Assembly (NCBI GenBank): GCA_013399115.1
Contig: VXAA01005193.1
Span: 1,467,022 to 1,531,021, forward strand
Reading direction: 5' to 3'
Source of the DNA: Anseranas semipalmata
Taxonomy: Eukaryota; Chordata; Aves; Anseriformes; Anseranatidae
Length of the DNA stretch: 64,000 bases
Below are positions 50,601-63,154 of this stretch, in pieces. How positions within the stretch are numbered: position 1 is the stretch's first letter; each line of letters opens with the position of its first letter. The notes under the pieces were generated by a model that saw only the letters and a list, made by a program, of their open reading frames with translations, did not search any database and had not been told where the DNA came from. Both the position numbers and the translations under genes were made by a program.

Positions 50601-51093
50601 GACCACTGACCCACTGCCTCCACCACCACTGGCTCCAAATAAGCTGGAAAACCCAGCTACACCTGATTTTTAAAAGATTGCCAAGAAAAAAAAAAAAAAC
50701 TTTCTGACCCCTCCTTAGGCCTTGCTTCACCACATTGACTGGGCCTGTGTCAGCCTTTGCAGAGGCAAAAAATACACTCCTTTAACTGCAGCTATTGAGC
50801 CAAGCCCTCAACTGGTGTGACACTGTGTTTTCAACAGAGAAGTGCTAATTTACAGTAGTCTTGTGTCTGGTCTTCTGCTGGGGAGCAATTCAATGTGAAG
50901 AGAATAGCAATCACAGGGGAGTAACCTCAGCTTTTCCTTTAATATAAAACATAGAAGAATAAAGTTGGCAATCGATGTTGATCAGAGAACTGCACTCTGC
51001 AAGAATATGCCCTTCCATCAGGATAAAGTCAATAGTGCTATAATCATGGTGAGGAAGAAACCTGGGAGAAGGGAAGGAATTTCAACAATGACA
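47696..51093. other. Unique non-coding stretch with one enhancer-like patch
   Basis: No gene seen. Bases 48,550-48,950 are non-repetitive and motif-dense (CATAAATATTCATTTGGGG; GATTTGTATCCTGCTAATAC; TTCACGTATGCCGACTG) and could be conserved. A CAA run lies near 48,017-48,029. A small CpG patch lies near 50,470-50,520. Confidence 0.3.
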
Positions 51094-51120
51094 GTAATAA
51101 TAATAATAAATAATAATAAT
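51094..51120. repeat. (TAA)n microsatellite
   Basis: About eight to nine TAA/ATA units, with one imperfect step near the middle. Confidence 0.9.
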
Positions 51121-51679
51121 TTTCTGGAACAGAAAAAATCCACTTTCCTTTTTGAAACTAAAATTGCTGAGATTTTTTTTTAAATTTGTGTTATAGTTGT
51201 ATTAGAAAATACTTTAAAAAATAGAAATCCAGAATCAACAGCACGTATTTCAATGATTCCAAAATCTTTTTCTGCAGAATTTTCTTTCATAGAGAACTTC
51301 ACTTGGGGAGGGTGACTCCAATTTGGTGCAGAACCAAAGTCCTGAATTTTGAACTCCTTCACAAAGTGAACATTTCATCCCCTCCACAGACCTGTGAGTC
51401 AGAAAAACTGGATTTCTTGTAGGAGAAAGGTGAATGCTGCATGCTACTTGCTCACCACTTTCTAGCCTTCCCAAAGGCTAAAGATGTCTGCCTTAGGTTT
51501 TGTTTGAGACTCGACGACCTCAATCCCAAAAAAGTTAGAAAGAAACTTGTCTGAGCAACTTACACTTGCCCACTTAAAAAATAAATAAATTGAAATGCAC
51601 TATGCAAAGGATTGCAAAATCAGATTTAGAGATAGACCCTGAAGAAACTTATTTGCAGATGGGCTTAAACTGTGGATAA

Positions 51680-51765
51680 TAATACTGACTCACCATTATG
51701 AGCTGCTTTGAGGTCTAGGGATAAAAGAGCTTATGTTAGCACTAGGTATTATTACATTTTATTGT
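51680..51765 (+). repeat. MIR-like SINE 3' tail, plus orientation
   Basis: GGATAATAATACTGACTCAC, then GCTGCTTTGAGGTCTAGGGA, AAAAGAGC and GCACTAGGTATTATTA follow the long vertebrate MIR/CORE-SINE tail (GGGATAATAATAC.., GCTTTGAGATC.., GAAAAGCGCTATATAAG.., GCTAGGTATTATTATT). Confidence 0.6.
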
Positions 51766-53589
51766 TAATTTCAAAAGCTAGAAAATGAATAACAAGTAGC
51801 AAAAAAAAAAAAAAGTATCTTTCAGTAAAATTAAGGACTTAACTTGATAAGAGATCTCAAATGTCAACACTATGGCATTATGACTGCCTCTCCAGCCCTT
51901 CATACCTTGCTGGCCTTTTTTAAAACTCTTCAGTGTGGAAAGGGTCCAAAAACTGCAGGAACTTGGACTTGAAAATTCATAGGGATTTTCACAGCCTATT
52001 TCCTCTGCTCTAGGTGTTGTCACACATGACTCTGTTGCTTGTCACACTGTCAGAGAGAGCCCCTACACACACCTTCTCACACACGCTTTTCTTCCCAAAC
52101 ATGCTCTTGCTCTAACAGGTAGCACATAAAGCACAAAAGGGAGAGAAAAAAAGAAAGTATTGGGAAATCGACATCTGGTTTGGATAATTCCTCCTATTTA
52201 ATTTTTTACTTAGAGAACTCCCATTGGTACTGAATAATTGAACTCAGTTATTCACAGCTAAAATCTTGGTAGCACCATTCCTCTCTGGTTTCATGTGGTG
52301 GATCATCACACCTAGGCTCCTACAGCCTCACAGGGGATTTATGTTCTGGGTAAAACACAGCAAAATGCATCTCCCTCTTCCTCTCTGCCCCCCCTCCCAT
52401 GGGCACACACAAAAAGATGTTGCTTTGCCTTCTCCCCCTTCTCTCCTTTATTATGAGACATTGAACTTCTAACAAATACATTTCATTTTGCAAAAAAGTA
52501 GTGTAATTAGCCTTGCTTTTTTTGGCCTGCATGTGTGTGGTAAAATGTCTAGTAATAGTTGGCAAGTCTTCTGCAGGGAATGAGATTCCCATGGTTAGAT
52601 CTAAAGCCCAAATACTTGGAACAAATTAACACCAGCCAAGAAAGTGAGGTTAATTACTGGAACACTTGGAAGAGGAGGTCTCCCTGGTCTGGAAAAATGC
52701 AATACACTATCTGCATGTACGGTATGTGGCCAAGCAGGATCTCTCCTTCTCCTTCTGTCTCATTTTCTCTCTCTCGCTTTCTCTCTTTCCTTCTTTCCCT
52801 TTGTATCCCAACATAGACTAATGTCAGAGCCACTGACAGCAGAGACTTCCTCCGACCTGTTCTTCTGGCAGGCCGGTGCCACCAATGGTCCTGGAAACTA
52901 CTCAAAGCTGAGAAACAAGGCCATCGGGGGCTGGCTCTCCTTCTGTCTATGTTTTCTCATTAGTGGTTTTGCGTTGTTGAAAGGCATCTTCATTGGAGGC
53001 CCAGTATTCCAGCAACATGCTGCTTTAATCTGGGGTGGGCACTGAGGCTTTCAAAAACACAGCATACGGCCCAACAGGAGAACAGTCATCTTCCCTAATA
53101 TGCTCTTTGGAGAGCAAATCTGTAAATCCTGTAGGCTCCTAAACATCTGCCTTTGGTAATGTTTTAATGGAGAAAATTTGCCTAGTAACCACATTGCTGT
53201 TGACCTTTGATGCGTGAGGAATGTACACATCCTCATGTCTTGGCGGGGGCTGCATGTGTGTGAAATCAAGGTAGCAAAATCACATAGGTGGAAGCTATGT
53301 ACTCCACTTTGGTTACATGTGCACCTTTAGGAGGGCTCCCTCATGTGTTTGCATTATTCATGACACAGCCCTCCATGGCATAAGGACGTGGCTTTTCTCC
53401 ATGGGATCTCTGCCCCACTCTGTGCTCAGGATGGATACTGTTTGCTACAGGAACAGCTATTCAAGATTTTGGTTTTTCTTCATTGTTCAGTTTGTGACCT
53501 CAAGCCTTACTGACTGAGCACTATTCAAACCCTGCTCTGAAAACAACATCATTTTGTTTTCTCATGGGCTTTTCTATAGCACTCATGAC
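51766..53589. other. Unique non-coding stretch; one strong splice-acceptor-like site
   Basis: A long pyrimidine tract (52,735-52,804) ends in CCCAACATAG at about 52,816, a good-looking acceptor on the plus strand. The frames after it have no recognisable product, so this may be a non-coding exon or chance. No repeat family was recognised. Confidence 0.3.
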
Positions 53590-53705
53590 AATAGTATCAA
53601 AGTGTCTCATAAAGATTAATTCATCTATTTTTGCTAAGGCCCCAGGAGGCAAGCTGGTATTTTCTTCATTCTCTAAATGCTGAACTGGAAGCATAAGCCC
53701 TGTCT
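53590..53705 (-). repeat. MIR-like SINE fragment, minus orientation
   Basis: On the plus strand CATAAAGATTAATTCATCTA, then CCCCAGGAGGCAAGCTGG, TATTTTCTTCATTCTCTAAA and TGCTGAACTGGAAGCATAAG follow the reverse complement of the MIR 3' half (TTAATCCTCACAA.., CCCTATGAGGTAGGT.., ATTATCCCCATTTTACAG.., ATGAGGAAACTGAGGCA). Confidence 0.55.
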
Positions 53706-55294
53706 ATACAATCGTGGCTGCAGTTTGCGGAGAGGCTGAAGGCAGGGTGTCCTCTGCAGCCCCATGGTTGCTCCAAGCAGCGCCTGCATGGTCCGTCAGG
53801 CTACATCTGGCTTCAGCGTGTGCACTGCCTGACCCTCTGACCATAATAGTGAGCTTACAAAATTGAATCTAGTCTCAAAGGCGGCCTCGGGGCCTTTGAC
53901 AGTATAGACATAGCCATATACTCAACAGTGTGTCTACAAGATCTGTGATAGGCTTTAATTCTGAATCCTGTCATTGAGATTCCTAGGCCTTGATTTTCCC
54001 TCTTGCTTGTCATTAGCCAGCACTGCAGATGTTCAGAGAAGAGCTCCTGCCAACCTCAGCCCCAGCTGAGACCCTAGGGTCCCAGGTTGGGTCCCCAAAA
54101 AGTGAGAACCTACGCTCTGAAGCCCTCAGTGAAAAGCTTGCTGTAGGCAGCATGGCTCCGCTTCTGCAAGGGCGAGACCCCAGCTCCTCGCAGCTCTGCT
54201 CAGTTCAGTCAGACCAGACTTCCCATTGCTCACCCTCCTTCATGCACTTCCCTTCACTTGCCATCACCCGCAGCAAACGCAGCAGGAGTCCTGGGGCCAG
54301 CAGCCTCCCAGTTTTGGTGGAGCACAGCAGGAGGTCTGTGGGAAAGAGGGTTTGAGCACTTAACGCATATTCTGCTCAAAAGGGTGGAATTTATATTGTG
54401 CGGGAAGCTCTAATCCAGGTATTTCTTAACTTTTGAATGATCAGCTGGAAAACCCTGGTAATGTTCACTTAACGCAGAGGATTTGGATGTCTAATCTAGC
54501 TTACTTTATGCTTTAAGGTAAACTACATGATAGCGTAGTCATGCCAATGTCTGGCATCCTGTAGATATCCACACAGCTTGCAGGCAGCTCTGCCAGGAGT
54601 TAAGCTGACAGAAGTAACAGATCCTCTCCATGTGATCCTTCTCAGTCTTATAACTTGTCCAAATGTGGGTAGTTTTTCACAGGGACAGACAAGGCACATC
54701 CCCAACACAAAAGCCACCTCTTCTGCCAAATAACCAATTCCACTTCCAAAGCACAGGGGTTCTAGGGTTTTCTAAATAAAAGGTTGTAAAAAAAAAAAAA
54801 TAATTCATCAAGGCAAACAATGTATTTTTTCCAGGCTTCTTCTCAGAAACACTATGTCATTTTGGCTGAAATTTCAGTAAATAATTCAGTTTGAGGAAGA
54901 CACCCTGTACGTAAAATTTTGGCCCAAACAGTTGAAGCCATCAAAGTTATAAACAAGTGAAAGAAGGGCTCTGTAACAGAAATGTCAGTCAAACTTAGCA
55001 ATAAGCAGTGTCCCAGCTCTATCTGTTGCTATATGTATGTATTCGCAAATCTTCTGTATGGGCTGGTATATCAGGGTGACTTTGAAAGCCACTCCAAGAG
55101 TCCTGCCCTGGGAAATAGATCCACACTGGCTGCTTACTGTGCCGCTCAGAAAAGAATATTGGAAAAGGGACAGGGAGAGGAGAAAAATATGCTGTAGTGA
55201 CAACAAATTCATCAGTGCAGTCCATATAGCCCACAGAGGCTTTCTTCTGCCCACCCAGCCTCTGGGGCTCTCCAGATGCTTAGAATAAGGGGTC
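53706..55294. other. Unique non-coding stretch, no gene seen
   Basis: Short frames without domains, and an A run near 54,788-54,800. Nothing is assignable. Confidence 0.4.
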
Positions 55295-55755
55295 AAGCAG
55301 AAAAGAGGAATGCAGAGCTGAAAGCAAAGAATTTATCTAGCCCAACCCTCACATCTAAGCTGGGATTAAACTGACCTATTCCTGACCAATTGCCAAGCCA
55401 AACTTTTTCTGATAACACTCCAAGAAGGGGATTCCCCAGTTCCACCAGCCTCTACCAGTGCTTAACTGGAAGTGCTTAGATAGCTTCACTCAGTTTCTAA
55501 TAGCTCATTGCAAAACGAACACATTATTTCTACCTCAGCCCAGAGTATCAGGGGGTACAAAAGATCACCGTCCTTTTCAAAACAAGCTTTACATACCAGA
55601 GGACTTCCACACCATCCTCACTTTTCTTTCTCATCTGGCGGACACACGTGGAATTCCTTTAGTCTTTCCCTAGCAGTTGTGTTTTCTAACCCTTGTTATT
55701 CTGGGCTCTCTTCACTACATCTTTCCTGAAGTGCAATACCTAAAACTTGCGAGTC
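55295..55755 (-). repeat. Longest CR1 remnant, minus orientation
   Basis: In plus-strand order: TTTATCTAGCCCAACCCTCA, CTGATAACACTCCAAGAAGG, GGATTCCCCAGTTCCACCAG, CTACCAGTGCTTAACTGG, then AGGACTTCCACACCATCCTC, GTGTTTTCTAACCCTTGTTA and ACATCTTTCCTGAAGTGCAA with CTAAAACTTG. This is the order of the reverse complement of an old CR1 3' region, including the GGACTTCCATATCATCC and CATCTTTCCTAAAGTG blocks. The element is 5'-truncated and has no usable reverse-transcriptase frame. Confidence 0.8.
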
Positions 55756-57449
55756 TTCCAAATAGGTGTAAATCAAAAGTCATATCTAAGCAACCCATCT
55801 GCTTACAGCACGTGTCTCTCACCTAATGGTGTGTAAGGAAACTGCATGACTTCTATCAAGGAACCCCAATTCAGATGGAGACAGGACCCTAACTAATAGC
55901 TAATTTAGTATAACCCAGCACTTAGGAAGATACAGAACAAGGTGAGACCTCATGTCTATAACCCTTACCAAGACTTCTCCAGTACTCTGGCCACAAAAGC
56001 AGAGGACAGCATGGTAATTACCTTGCATAAAACATTCATTTTGCTACATTGCAAAATCTGTTTGGTGTTTCTTTCATTGTTGTTGTTGTGCAACTGCATC
56101 ATGTTGTTAACTCATGATCCTGTTTTTTTTTTTTTTTNTTATCTTAATAATAATTCTTTATGTATTGGAGCCAGTCCATTGCTAGCAGGCTCTATTTTCT
56201 TAGTTTACTTTTTTTTTTTTTTTTTTTTGTAAAGAGTTTTGTACTATCTTCAACCACATCATACTTTTAGGTTCATATGGAAGGATATCTGAAAGCTTCC
56301 CTGAAGCTGGCATTTATCACAATCATGTTTTATTTGTATCCACTGGACCAGTTACCGTTTTCAAAAGAGAAATCTATTTTAGATTCATTTATCTGAAGCT
56401 CCGTAGATGAAATTAGGACTTTTGTTTCTCATGGTAATATACCGAGGAGTATGGGCCACTGATTATCAGAAATATGTCCATAGGGGATCTAGGTACCTGC
56501 CATACCTGTTCTGTGAAGGAAATATAAAGCACTTTAAAATTGAGTTTATCTTGTTAACTTCTGAAAAGCACATAAGCACAATCACATACCCAGGGGATGC
56601 TCTCTGCCTCTGTGATACCCAGAATCTTCTATATGGATAGACATGAACATATAACACATATGACCCTGTAGTTTCCTATTAAAGAAAAAATGTTTCTGAA
56701 CCTTATTGGGTTTAGTGAATCCACCACACAGTTCTGGAGGTTTGCAAGACTCCAGATCAGCAAACCTCAGTGTGTGCCATTTGTGCGTATACATGAAACA
56801 AAGGGAAAGGGAGGCAGGCACAACACTAATGTAAATGTGGCCATCTACCAGCATCTGTTTTCCACCTTTTTATACTCTTACAATGAGGTGCTGAAGAAGA
56901 TGCTGATCATACAACAGAAATCAACATCAGCATGTACTTCGACATTATCATCTGCCTTTTGCTCTCTGGAAAGAGAACAATGATACAAATGTGCCCAGAC
57001 TTGCAATTGCTGTCCATGGAGACAGTGATCCCAGGGCCCTGGCAAGCTCAGGGGCTGCAGGTTCAGGCACATCCCTGCAGGAGGAGGAAGTATGTTTCCT
57101 TCCTAGCTTTTGAATGGTAAAATCAGCAGTCATCACGGGTGATATGCATGGCTAGATGTGTGCTCATGGCTTCTCCTGCATTTAGGAGGGGTAAGATAGC
57201 CCCAGCCAAGCCATGAATGAGGTCTGTAGCAATTTTTGAATGATTGGGATAATCATTTGGATCACTGGGAGAAACATCATAGAAGCCACCCAGAATGTCT
57301 CTCCGGCTCTTGAAACGATTTCCTTCCCCTCCTCACCAGTACAGCTCAGCAGCCTGAAGGTCTGCCTGAAAACATTGCTCCTGTTCGGATGTCACGGCTA
57401 TCACAGAAAAAGTTCTTCCTTTCTTCTATGTGACTAAATGTCAGGTGGA
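55756..57449. other. Unique non-coding stretch with T runs
   Basis: A T run interrupted by one N (56,122-56,140) and a second T run (56,210-56,229). Otherwise short frames and no recognised element. Confidence 0.4.
56138..56138. other. Single unresolved base (N) in a T run
   Basis: An isolated N inside a T homopolymer, so homopolymer length here is unreliable. Confidence 0.99.
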
Positions 57450-57645
57450 AGGAAAATCTGGCATCCCAGCATGTGCCCCAGACATTTCTCCCAGCCTTGC
57501 CCTTGAACATGGTCCTAGGGCAAGTCACCTCTCTTTCTCCATCGTCAAAGTGAGGGCAGGAATAGGGGCTGTAGGGTTATGAAGGTAAGCTTACAAAGGC
57601 ATAGAGAGATCCTCAAAAGAAAAGTTCTTTAAGAGTGCAAAACGC
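57450..57645 (+). repeat. MIR-like SINE with long tail, plus orientation
   Basis: In order: CCTAGGGCAAGTCACCTCTC, TTTCTCCATCGTCAAAGTGA, GGGGCTGTAGGGTTATGAAG, AGAGAGATCCTCAAAAGAAA, GTTCTTTAAGAGTGCAAAAC. These match the MIR core (CTTGGGCAAGTCACTT), the CCCCATCTGTAAAATGGGG block, the AGGGTTGTGAGG block and the long CORE-SINE tail (GAGATCCTC..GATGAAAGGCGCTATATAAGTGCAAAG). One of the clearest copies in the window. Confidence 0.75.
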
Positions 57646-58447
57646 TCTGATATTAGTATTACTCCATAGCACTTAGGAAAGGGCAGTGTGTACAATAAAT
57701 ACATATTGCAAAATAGGTTTTATTTCCTTAAAAAAATCATTTTACCCCATTCTCCTAGGTGTTGCTCAAAGCAAATATTATTTTATTGCTGACAGTTTAG
57801 AGGAGCTGAGACGGTTATTGCAGGGCTGGTGTGAGGCAGCTGTACTTGGCTCCTTTTATCACTTGCATATGGAGAAATTTTTGTTACTAGACTCTCTCAA
57901 AGTCCAGCTCTATTTCTCTGAATACCAGCTCCCAGTTCTGAGAATGGGAGTCTTCCTGCACTGGTGGCATATGAGGACTAGGACAAGTATCCTTAGTTCA
58001 GGCAGATGAAGTACTTGACAGCTGTTCTTGGGTTGAATTTGTATCTTCCTGGGTGAAGACACAAAAACTGTTTCCTGGCTGAGTTCCATGTGTATAAGAT
58101 AGGAAATGCCCACCGCATTCCCAAGGATGCAACACTGAGTTAGGTGGCTTGGATCCTGGCTCTGTTTGGAATTCATGGTCCAGATGTTCCTTCCTTCATA
58201 AGGTCTGGTAAAAATAATAAAAAAATAACCTTAACTCGACCTTTGGTACACCTGTGAGTGACCCTTCTTTTGATAATTTTCTGGGACTTCCAGAAACCTT
58301 CTGGGAGCCCACAAACATCTTTTCTTAATAATTGCATCACATCATAAGGAGCAATATGCTTTAGTATCAATTTGCTCTTCATCCAAGACGTCAGACATAG
58401 CTTTTCAAAGACGCTTTAGTTAAGCCCCATAATCTCTCTGGCAGGCC
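57646..58447. other. Unique non-coding stretch, no gene seen
   Basis: Short frames on both strands without domains. Confidence 0.4.
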
Positions 58448-58602
58448 AGTTGGTACTGTTATCCTCTGAAGAAGAGGGACCCAAGGTGAGGAAAGATGAA
58501 GTAACTTGCCCACAGCCACGCAATATATCAGTCACAGAGCTGCAAACGGAGTCCAAGAAACCCAGCTCCCAATCTTAAGTGTTAACCACTAGACTATGAT
58601 CT
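58448..58602 (-). repeat. MIR SINE, nearly complete, minus orientation
   Basis: The plus strand reads GGTACTGTTATCCTCTGAAG, GTGAGGAAAGATGAAG, GTAACTTGCCCACAGCCACG, CAGTCACAGAGCTGC, AACCCAGCTCCC and GTTAACCACTAGACTATGAT. This is the reverse complement of MIR from the 3' half through the core to the tRNA-like head. The tRNA A-box region reads CATAGTCTAGTGGTTAAC on the minus strand. MIR elements are ancient tRNA-derived SINEs mobilised by L2-type LINEs and are long inactive. Confidence 0.85.
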
Positions 58603-60959
58603 GTACAATATCAGAAAGAGCAGGAAGGACCAAAAGGCAGCTACATAACATGAGGAATTCATTCTACTGCAGGGATACGGGAGAGGCAGAGGCAGAGGAG
58701 CAAAGTCATAGTCAGCACAGGCTCTGTGATGATTGCTGCCTTACTGTTTGTGGGCAGCAGAGTGTCTCCCATTCCTACATCTGCCCTGGACTAAATCTCA
58801 TTGATCCTCTCTCTCTTCCAGTTTTCCTGTCTCCCGTTCTCTTCCACAGCCTCTCCAGATGTTTGTCTTTTCACATCTTCAGGAAGGAAAACTTGTCTTT
58901 TACGCAGTTACCTCTTCTTGTAACTTAGTTTTGGGGAAGAGCCCTAAAATGCCTGTGGCTCTCCATCTGCTGAGAGCAACACAGCTCATCTGGAAGCGTG
59001 GCAGTCCCCAGGAAGCCAAGTTCTTAACCACTGTGATTTAAATCCCAGCAAGAATCTCCACTGAATTTATCATGTAGTGCAGTATTATAAAATTGTACAG
59101 TATCTTGCACCTTTGACTACTCATTTGTATGGGGAATTTGCATCAGTGCTTCATTCCTGGTCCAAAGAAATTTAGCCAGTGTCATCAGTTTTTATACTCT
59201 GCAGAAATCTAGGAGGATTTTCAGAAGCTACATAACACTGTGTATTTACAAGTTTCTGGAAATTCATGGGGAGCCATATGGCAAAGGGAAGAAACCTGTA
59301 CACTTTGGCACCAGGAGAAGAACATATTTTACAGGCTTTTCAAGAGAAGTCTCCTAGATCCGTTTCCAGGAGTAGAAGCCAGACTGCCACTAAGCAAGTG
59401 AAATTTGAATGCTAGAGAGGTGGTTGGTAAAAGTGAAAAATGGTTGCAAACTGTAAATCTGAATGACTAGATCTCTGCAGCCTTGAATAAACACTGAACT
59501 ACTTCAGAACCAAAATCATTACTGAGCCAGGCACTACTGCCAGGGCTAGTAAGCAGAAAGGGTAGACACCTGGGGAAACAAATGAGTCTGTATTCCATAT
59601 GTTGAGTGAAAAATACTATGCTAAATCTACCAATACATTTAGTCAATCCAAACTCTGATATAAAGCATTAGGAAAACATGCACAAAAGGAAAGTTTCAAA
59701 GGTATTGATAGTTCATAGAAGAAAAGTCTCTCTTTGCAAGGAACAACCATATTTTGTCAGGGAGAAAAAAAAAAAAGAACAAAACCAATCTTATTACAAG
59801 TAATCCTAATTATAGTAAATCATGCCATAAAAGATAGCAGTGCATAGAACTCATGCAGGACATTTCTCCTGTAAAACTAGACTATCAACATCATACAGAA
59901 GGACAAGACAGTTTGTCAAAAAGCCTTAGCAATGCATTTATTTGCCTTATTGGTCCTACAGTGGTGACTTTTGCTGGCCACCCCTCCAAACACTAGTGAT
60001 CCAACAGAACGTGTTCCCGGCTCATTGCTTCCAGCAGGGACCATCATGGCAAGGCAGCGTGATGGGCCAGCAATTACAGAGTTAACAGACAGTGGTGTCT
60101 CCAGAGACTCCAGGATGCTTTAGGGAATGAGTTCCAGGACTGAATAGTTTTGATGGTGCTGTTTCTAATGGAGATATTGCAATGATGCCATTTATCAATG
60201 GTTTTTATTTCCCAGGAGGGGGGAGTATAAACTGTGTATGGCTACGAACTGCCTGTATACTACCATACAGATTCAGGTGGTCAGAGATCCTGCTGCCTGC
60301 TGAGTTAAATGGAGTCTTCAATAATAGGAAAGTGAAGTTTGGCCACCTGGTATTCATCAGTCCTCTTTCCATTTCACGAGTGTCCATTAGAAACCTATAT
60401 GCACAATCCTTGCATTTCCATTGTTAGAAAAATTAGCTGTTAACCATCAGGAAATGACCTGTTTCCCCAGCACAGTCACTCAGACCCATTACAGGCCCTG
60501 TTCTAAGTCCTCTTCTTATTGAACACAGTTTACAAGAGGTTCACCATAATCCCTTTAAAATTAGATTTTTGTCCTTTTTTTAAGCCATTCAGATTGTTGC
60601 TTACATAAAATCTTTTTGTCTGGTTGCAGAGAGAATGAGAAGCTGACACCAGGGTTGGCAACGTGGTATCATATGCAGCCACAGGAGGGCTGGCTGGAGA
60701 TTGAACTGGGGTGCACAATAGGTTTCCATCAGAAGTGGCTGATTTACAAAGAGCATTTCTCACCCGTGGGATGGTGTTTCTGGTCAGGAAGTGTCAGAGA
60801 GACATTCAGGGGAGGACAGCCCCGTGACCCCAGCCATGGCAAACCTTGAGCCCTTCTTTGGCCTCCTTGGGGCAGAGTCCATACACCCGGACTACCAACC
60901 CAGCTTCCAGCCTCTCTAGCCAAAGATGCTAGACGTCAAAGAAATCTTCACTGGAGAAG
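58603..60959. other. Unique non-coding stretch, no gene seen
   Basis: Short frames only, with an A run near 59,767-59,777. No repeat family or RNA gene was recognised. Confidence 0.4.
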
Positions 60960-61045
60960 TGAAAGAGATGGAGCTGCAGCCCTGTGGTTAAGCAAGGATT
61001 TAAATCCACAGTAGGCAGGCACTTTGCCACCAGGCTTACTGAAAA
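60960..61045 (-). repeat. Possible tRNA-derived SINE head, minus orientation
   Basis: GCAAGGATTTAAATCCACAG (B-box-like in reverse) followed by GGCACTTTGCCACCAGGCTT, about where MIR has GGATTCGAACCCAG and TTAACCACTAGGCTA. Divergent and short, so a tentative call. Confidence 0.35.
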
Positions 61046-63154
61046 CTTTTGGCTGTTTTTCTCTGTTTCTAGGGGGAAAGGAAGATGGAAAAGGTAGACA
61101 AGGGTTTTGGAGAAAATATTTGTGTGGCCTACTTTCCACTCAGCTGTGCAGCAACAAAAGACATTTTTAAAGCCCTGAAACATTTTGGTTTCAGGAAATG
61201 TTTTCAGTTTGGGCAGCTTAAATTTTTCCTGTCTAGTTCTCACCAAGAGCACCTTACAGTGCTTCTCCCGGGCAGGTATTCTGTACCGGTAGCCCTGGGG
61301 AAGGCAGAGAATATAGCCATGTGGACTCATTATGGGATATATATCCCAAACATAAGTGCTTGTCTTCACACATAAGAAAACACTCATTGATTGGTCTTGG
61401 ACCCCTTCTCAAACACTGTGGGGAAAGGAGGTTTAATGATTTCAGGAGCTTGAGATGGAGCACTGTGTAGAGGCCAGGATTAGTGTAAAGGGAGGGATAG
61501 GGCAGCTGGGAAACATGGGTCCTTCAGGGGTGTCAGAAAGATGCAGTTATGGTCCAAGACACATGCAGACAGAGTTCCGGTCCTCATAGTTGTCCATAAC
61601 CCAGGGGAAGAGTATGTCACCTATGAGACCCTGGAGCAGAGGCACCACTTTCATTTTAAAGGAAATATAGAAAATCCCCAAATGGAAAGCGTCTGTTCAG
61701 AACAGGCTAGGCCTGCCACCCTCCTCTATCTAGTCATTGCCTGTCTGAAACTCATTTGTTATGAATTACTCCAGAAAACGTCATCCTAGGAGCAGACCAG
61801 TAGAAGCCAGGGTGGAAAAAAAATAGCTGAATTTCAAACTATAATTAAAGGATGCTGAAGGCAACACTTCAACAGTCAGATGTATCAGGCACTGGAAAGT
61901 CTCTCAGGAGAAGCAGTGGAAAGAGTATTGCTTCAATCATAGCGACAAAGCACTAAGAAATGCACACTAGGCAGAAATTTTGCCTTAGCTAGTGTTGGTT
62001 ATCAAAAGACAGGAAGCTGGTTCTCACGCCAGTGAAAGCAGGCAGCCTGTGGCAGAGAGAAACCCCTTTCCCACAGAAAGCTAGGCCTCCATGTAGGCTT
62101 TGGTACTGCAGGAGGAGATAAGGACTCACACCAGTATTCAGAGAGAGATATAGGTGATGATGGGGTGATGTTTGGCTGCCCCAACCCTCAGCACCCACTG
62201 GCTGTTTAGTCCATGCCCTCCCCAAGCTGCCTTACACAAGTCTGGCCTCCCTTCCCATTTTTAGCTGTACTTTCTTTTGTTTTTTTTCCTGGGTAAATTT
62301 AATCAGGAGTTTGCTCTCATCCCTAACTCGCTTCATGTGAACTTAATTTCCAGCTCTGATAGTTATTTTTAAAAAGTTTTTTTTTTTTTTTTAAATGCAG
62401 TGGGGTTTGAGGATGAAGGGAGGAGGAGGGCAAATTCAATTAACTTTCCTTCCAGTGTTTCCATATTTCTCGGGTGTAAGAGCAAGACCATTTCAGGCAT
62501 TAGAGAAGTTGTTTAAATTTGGACTGTACCTTGCCTGTCAGATCATGTAACCGGGCTTTTGGATTTTTGGACTTTGTCCAGGAGGAAGAATGGTTCCTTC
62601 ACTCCACTGGTCCTTAGGAATTCCCTTGGGAACACCCAACTGCAGGATGATTTTGTAGTATTGCCATAGCCAACATGCATGGGAAAGTGTTACAGCCTGA
62701 GGTTGCTAGTAGGTATTAAGAAAACACAGACACAAGGATGTGTAGACTTAAGTTTTCAAGCTTAAAGATAGAAAGAAACACGGAAAATGAATGGATCTAA
62801 TGGGAAATGAGCTCTTGTCCCATAGTCTCCAGGGGAGGGTTGCCCTTCAGGTTTTTGGTTTTGTTTCTGTTTTAATACCAAAAGACATTTCTACTCTTAG
62901 TCTCGCTGTTCAAGGGGAAGGAAGAGGAAGAGTCAGTGAGGACAAAGGAATGATTTAAAATAAAAACATGCAGTTTCTTTTTATTAATTTGAAAGGTCTT
63001 CTAGTTAAAAAAATAGAGTCATTTCAAATGTAGTTTTGAGTCAAAGCTATTATATTCTAATTTGAATCAAAGTTCTAGTTGCAATTTGCAACAAAATAAA
63101 AATGATTCATTTTGTAGTCTTTCACATCTTACAAAGAAAGTGAAGTACATGTTT
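61046..63154. other. Unique non-coding stretch, no gene seen
   Basis: Short overlapping frames near 61,085-61,387 have no recognisable product. T run near 62,378-62,392. Nothing is assignable. Confidence 0.4.
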
